Position numbers and translations under genes: made by a program
The notes under the pieces: model-generated
Databases searched by the model: none
What the model was told of the DNA's origin: nothing
The model's input: only the letters and a program-made list of their open reading frames with translations
NCBI RefSeq assembly: GCF_004208535.1
Contig: NZ_SGIS01000018.1
Span: 1 to 64,000 of the forward strand
DNA: 64,000 bases
Direction: 5' to 3'
Source of the DNA: Sphingomonas populi
Lineage (GTDB): Bacteria > Pseudomonadota > Alphaproteobacteria > Sphingomonadales > Sphingomonadaceae
In this document: positions 60,838 through 64,000 of the stretch, piece after piece
Numbering within the stretch: position 1 is the first letter of the stretch
Layout of the letters: every line of letters starts with the position of its first letter

Positions 60838-61851
60838 TTAAAACGCCCGCGCGATCGCGAAGTCGACCGCTTCGACCATCGCGTCCTTGGCCTTGCCGTT
60901 GGGGAAGATTGCGAGCGCGTCGATTGCGCGCTGGCCGTAGTGGCGGGCGCGGGCGAGCGTGTCGTCGATCGCGCGGGTGGCGCGGACCAGGTCCAGCGCG
61001 TGCGCGAAATCCGCGTCGCTGGCGCGGTGGCCCTCGATCGCGGCCTTCCAGAACGTGCGGTCCTCGGCATTGCCGCGCGCATAAGCGAGGATGACGGGCA
61101 GGGTGGCCTTGCCGTCGCGGAAATCGTCGCCGGCATCCTTGCCCATCGTGTCAGCGTCCGAAACATAATCGATCGCGTCATCGACGAGCTGGAACGCGAC
61201 ACCGAGGTTGCGGCCATAGGCGTCGAGTGCGGCTTCCTCGGCCTCGCTGCGCTCCGCCACCACCGCCGCGATTTTGCAGGCGGCGGCGAACAATGCGGCG
61301 GTCTTGGCGACGATGATGTCGAGGTAGCGTTCCTCGGGCGTGTCGATGCGCCGCGCGGCGGTGAGCTGGTTGACCTCGCCCTCGGCGATGATCGCGCTCG
61401 CGCTCGACAGGATCTTGAGCACCTTGAGGCTGCCGTCCTCGACCATCAGCTCGAACGAGCGGCTGAACAGGAAATCGCCGACCAGCACGCTCGCCGGATT
61501 GCCCCAGATCAGGTTGGCGGTGCGCTTGCCACGCCGCAGGTCGGAGCCGTCGACGACATCGTCGTGGAGCAATGTCGCGGTGTGGATGAACTCGACCGCC
61601 GCCGCCAGCCGGTGATGGCGCGAGCCGGTGTAGCCGAGCAGTTTCGCGCTCGCGAGCGTCAGCATCGGGCGCATCCGCTTGCCGCCGCCGGCGATCAGAT
61701 GCCCGGCCAGCGTGGGAATCAACGGGATGTCGGACTGCATGCGATCGAGGATGACCGCGTTGACGAGGTTCATGTCCGCAGCGATCAGCGCAACCATCGG
61801 GTCGAGCGATGGGGCCGGGCGCTGGTCGAGGCGGTGGATCGTTGCGCTCAT
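60838..61851 (-). CDS. Polyprenyl diphosphate synthase (ubiquinone side chain)
   Basis: A 337-residue trans-prenyltransferase that extends farnesyl diphosphate with isopentenyl units. Both aspartate-rich motifs are present: LLHDDVVDGSDLRRGKRT and VDDAIDYVSDAD, and GGGKRMRPML near residue 65 binds isopentenyl diphosphate. The small residues before the first motif (EFIHTATLLHDD) fit long-chain (C40-C50) enzymes of the IspB/DdsA class. In sphingomonads the product would be the ubiquinone-10 tail. It is divergent from chorismate mutase. Confidence 0.9.
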   Translation of the reverse strand: MSATIHRLDQRPAPSLDPMVALIAADMNLVNAVILDRMQSDIPLIPTLAGHLIAGGGKRMRPMLTLASAKLLGYTGSRHHRLAAAVEFIHTATLLHDDVVDGSDLRRGKRTANLIWGNPASVLVGDFLFSRSFELMVEDGSLKVLKILSSASAIIAEGEVNQLTAARRIDTPEERYLDIIVAKTAALFAAACKIAAVVAERSEAEEAALDAYGRNLGVAFQLVDDAIDYVSDADTMGKDAGDDFRDGKATLPVILAYARGNAEDRTFWKAAIEGHRASDADFAHALDLVRATRAIDDTLARARHYGQRAIDALAIFPNGKAKDAMVEAVDFAIARAF

Positions 61852-61957
61852 GGCCGGGCGATGTGGCGGGAGTGGCGCGCAAAGGCAAGCCCGCAATGGA
61901 CTTGCGTACCGATCCTAGCCTGCGCAAAAGGCGCGCGATTGGCGGATGGAGGCCCTT

Positions 61958-62242
61958 ATGAGCGACGGCACGCTGGCAGGATATCGCCAGAGCATCGACA
62001 ATATCGACGCGGCATTGGTGTTCCTGCTCGCCGAGCGCTTCAAGGTGACTCAGGCGGTCGGCCGCCACAAGGCCACTACCGGGCTGCCGCCGGCCGATCC
62101 GGGGCGCGAGGAGGCGCAGATCGCGCGGTTGCGCGGCCTCGCCAAACAGGCCGATCTCGATCCCGATTTCAGCGAGAAATTCCTGCGCTTCATCATCGAC
62201 GAGGTGATTCGCCACCATGAGCGCGTGCGCGACGCGGGGTAG
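61958..62242 (+). CDS. Chorismate mutase, AroQ type
   Basis: A 94-residue all-helical enzyme converting chorismate to prephenate for Phe and Tyr synthesis. The pattern YRQSIDNIDAALVFLLAERF, then VTQAVGRHKATTGLPPAD, with Arg, Lys and C-terminal helix residues (REEAQIARLR, FLRFIIDEVIRHHERV), matches AroQ. ATG 61958 has GGAGG six bases upstream. Isochorismate-pyruvate lyase is a less likely alternative. It diverges from the polyprenyl synthase gene. Confidence 0.87.
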   Translation: MSDGTLAGYRQSIDNIDAALVFLLAERFKVTQAVGRHKATTGLPPADPGREEAQIARLRGLAKQADLDPDFSEKFLRFIIDEVIRHHERVRDAG

Positions 62243-62248
62243 CGCGGC

Positions 62249-62395
62249 TTAGCGGCAGAGCCATATCGCGCCGATGATGGCGGCCCAGAACGCGATGCCG
62301 AGCGGCAACGCGATCACGATGCCGGTCATCGCGCCGATCGCGGACGTGTCGGCACGGGCGCTGCGATTGTCTACGATGTTGCGCGAATGGAACAT
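62249..62395 (-). CDS. Small single-pass membrane protein
   Basis: A 48-residue protein. A polar Arg/Asn/Ser N-terminus (MFHSRNIVDNRSARADTS) leads to one long hydrophobic helix containing MTGIVIALPLGIAFWAAIIG, ending WLCR. ATG 62395 has GAGGAGAG at ideal spacing, strong support for a real gene despite its size. Its stop is six bases from the chorismate mutase stop (convergent). No family recognised. Confidence 0.75.
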   Translation of the reverse strand: MFHSRNIVDNRSARADTSAIGAMTGIVIALPLGIAFWAAIIGAIWLCR

Positions 62396-62495
62396 TCCGT
62401 CTCTCCTCGCACACCCGGTAGGGCGGCGTGTCCACGACGGAAATTCTGTACATGTACCTTACGGGTTTATGCGTATCCCGGCCCCGCCCCGGCAA

Positions 62496-62530
62496 GATGG
62501 CGCCTGCGCCCGCCGGGCGCAGGCGCCATC
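62496..62530 (-). terminator. Perfect 16-bp hairpin after the siderophore-type TBDR
   Basis: GATGGCGCCTGCGCCC pairs with its complement around a 3-base loop, 4 bases after the minus-strand TBDR stop. The stem is very stable; only TT follows on the minus strand. Confidence 0.7.
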
Positions 62531-62534
62531 CGCA

Positions 62535-64000
62535 TCAGAATTTCGCCGTCACCGTGCCGAACACCGTCCGGCCCGACGCGATCGAGGCGTAGTGCGATGC
62601 ATAGGTCTGGGTGAAATAGACCTTGTCGGTGAGGTTCTGGACGTTGACGCTCACCTGCAGGTTGCGGCTGAGCTTGTATTGCGCGTTGAGATCGAACCGC
62701 CAGTAATCGGGGATGCCGCGTGACAGAACGGTGGCTGCCGGCGTGAACGTGACGACTCCGGCGGCGTTTTGCGTGTACTTCCGGTTATCGGCATAGCCGC
62801 CATATTGCCGCCCCATGTAGATCGCCGTGCCGCCGAACGAGAAGCGCTTGGTGAACTGATAGCTCGATGTCGCGGTGAAGCTGTTCTTCGCGGTCTGGGG
62901 CATTTGCTTGCCGGTGTTGACTGACGGCACCAGGAACGTCTTGGCGGTCTGTACCGTGGCGCCGTTCACTACCACGGCGGGGGCGGTGAGTGCGGTGGAG
63001 CCGCCGTCGATGATCTTGGGATCGAGATAGGTATAGCCACCGAACACCGACCATCCCGGCAGGATCTGCCCCGAAACCGAGAGTTCGACGCCGCGGATAC
63101 GCGATTTCCCGATGAAGGCTACGGTGTTGCTGTCATCCAGCACGCGCGCGTTGGCGATGTCGGTCTGGAACACCGCGACACTCATGCCGAGCCGTTCGTG
63201 GAAAAGATTGGCCTTGGCGCCGACCTCGTAGGATTTGGTCTTCTGCGGCTTGAGCGCGTCGATCACGGTCGCGGGTGCGAAGGTGGTCGGCAGCGCATTG
63301 TCCTCGCGGCCTTCGCCGAGCAGCGAATTGGGCGGCGTCGCGGCGGTCGCGTAGCTGGCGTAGAGGCTGGTGTCCTTGGTCGGCTTGAACACCAGACCGG
63401 CCTGCCAGTTGAACAGTTCGTCCGTCCGGGTAAGGCGCTGCGCGGTCAGGCCGGCGGTGAACGGCAGCGTGACGGTCGATTTGAAGCGATCGTAGCGGGC
63501 GCCGAGGTTGAGGATCAGCGACGGCAGCAATGTGATCGAGTCGAAGCCGTAAACGGCGACGGTTTGCGCGTCGTTCTGCGTTTCGGTGTTGGATGCGCCC
63601 TTCACGATCGGCGTTTGCAGGTTCGAGGTGTCGCTGGTGTAATTGACCCACGGATCGTTCGGGTTGGGGGTGAACAGGCTGGTGCAATAATAGCGCGCCA
63701 GCGTCGTGCTGTCGCAGCGCGGTGTGATCGTCGATCCGGTCGCCTCGACGAAGGTGCCGCGCCGGGACTTCTCCCACGAGATTTCGGCGCCGGCGGCGAA
63801 GCTGTGCTCGATCGCGCCGGTGCTGAATTTGCCCGAGAGATCAAGCTGATCGACCAGCGCCTTGCTGTAGCCATAGCGCGTGTTGCCGCGCCGCCAGACA
63901 TAGCCGCCGCCGCTCAGCGCGCCGCCGCCGGTGACCGGGTTGATCGTACCCGGCGCCGGGGTGATCGCGCCGGTGCTGCGGTTGAGCAGGCCGAACACGT
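62535..64000 (-). CDS. TonB-dependent siderophore-type receptor, C-terminal part
   Basis: The last 488 or so codons of a TBDR that continues beyond the right edge, so signal peptide and plug are not seen. The barrel shows the siderophore-receptor pattern: LYASYATAATPPNSLLGEGR, SYEVGAKANLFHERLGMSVA, GVELSVSGQILPGWSVFGGY, YRFDLNAQYKL-like WRFDLNAQYKLSRNL, and NVQNLTDKVYFTQ, ending in Phe (TVTAKF). It resembles catecholate siderophore receptors of the Fiu type. Iron control cannot be judged because the promoter is outside the window. Confidence 0.88.
   Translation of the reverse strand, partial: VFGLLNRSTGAITPAPGTINPVTGGGALSGGGYVWRRGNTRYGYSKALVDQLDLSGKFSTGAIEHSFAAGAEISWEKSRRGTFVEATGSTITPRCDSTTLARYYCTSLFTPNPNDPWVNYTSDTSNLQTPIVKGASNTETQNDAQTVAVYGFDSITLLPSLILNLGARYDRFKSTVTLPFTAGLTAQRLTRTDELFNWQAGLVFKPTKDTSLYASYATAATPPNSLLGEGREDNALPTTFAPATVIDALKPQKTKSYEVGAKANLFHERLGMSVAVFQTDIANARVLDDSNTVAFIGKSRIRGVELSVSGQILPGWSVFGGYTYLDPKIIDGGSTALTAPAVVVNGATVQTAKTFLVPSVNTGKQMPQTAKNSFTATSSYQFTKRFSFGGTAIYMGRQYGGYADNRKYTQNAAGVVTFTPAATVLSRGIPDYWRFDLNAQYKLSRNLQVSVNVQNLTDKVYFTQTYASHYASIASGRTVFGTVTAKF

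Overview
The window looks like chromosomal DNA of a sphingomonad (Alphaproteobacteria, Sphingomonas/Novosphingobium-like). The evidence is high GC, five TonB-dependent receptors (TBDRs), Caulobacter-type TBDR architecture, EcfG-type general-stress promoters (GGAAC-N16-CGTT), and short GC-rich inverted repeats of REP type. No rRNA, tRNA, CRISPR array or replication origin was recognised. The only mobile-element trace is the C-terminal end of an IS630-type transposase at the left edge.

Layout. 1-4.0 kb: IS630 remnant, phosphatidylserine decarboxylase (psd), a PAS/degenerate-GGDEF/LuxR regulator, then about 1.6 kb of gene-poor DNA with one possible small membrane protein and a promoter/operator upstream of the first TBDR (4.0-7.2 kb). 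7.4-21.0 kb: a catabolic island, probably for an aromatic compound. It has three arms: TBDR, extradiol dioxygenase, FAD monooxygenase and FAH-family hydrolase (minus strand); MetE-like methyltransferase, NTF2-like protein and alpha/beta hydrolase (plus strand); metallo-hydrolase, fumarylacetoacetase, ACMSD-like amidohydrolase and MFS transporter (minus strand), with a divergent TetR. 21.0-23.0 kb: a divergent LysR/NAD-dependent epimerase pair. 23.0-32.0 kb: a second probable operon, LysR, CitMHS transporter, split AtuA pair, secreted alpha/beta hydrolase and TBDR. 32.1-42.1 kb: GH3 beta-glucosidase, M3 peptidase, DnaQ-like exonuclease with a BRCT end, large catalase, Tat-exported metallo-hydrolase, a small membrane protein and an LprI-like protein.

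42.2-50.2 kb: a carbohydrate locus. It holds a TBDR, a very large secreted pectate-lyase-3/GH55-like protein fused to a lactonase-like propeller, a heavily deleted lactonase-like pseudogene, gluconokinase and a FadR-type GntR regulator. 50.4-53.3 kb: a LuxR helix-turn-helix protein, three small proteins (DUF3597, DUF4142 lipoprotein, DUF3606) of which two share divergent EcfG-type promoters, and an XRE-cupin regulator. 53.3-60.8 kb: a TetR-controlled RND efflux operon with three related operator sites. 60.8-64 kb: polyprenyl diphosphate synthase, chorismate mutase, a 48-residue membrane protein, and a siderophore-type TBDR running off the right edge.

The genes suggest an oligotroph adapted to plant-derived material. 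Outer-membrane receptors bring substrates in, dedicated catabolic operons under local regulators degrade them, and efflux and general-stress genes protect the cell. Functions are inferred from motifs read by eye; substrates of the two catabolic islands cannot be fixed from sequence alone.
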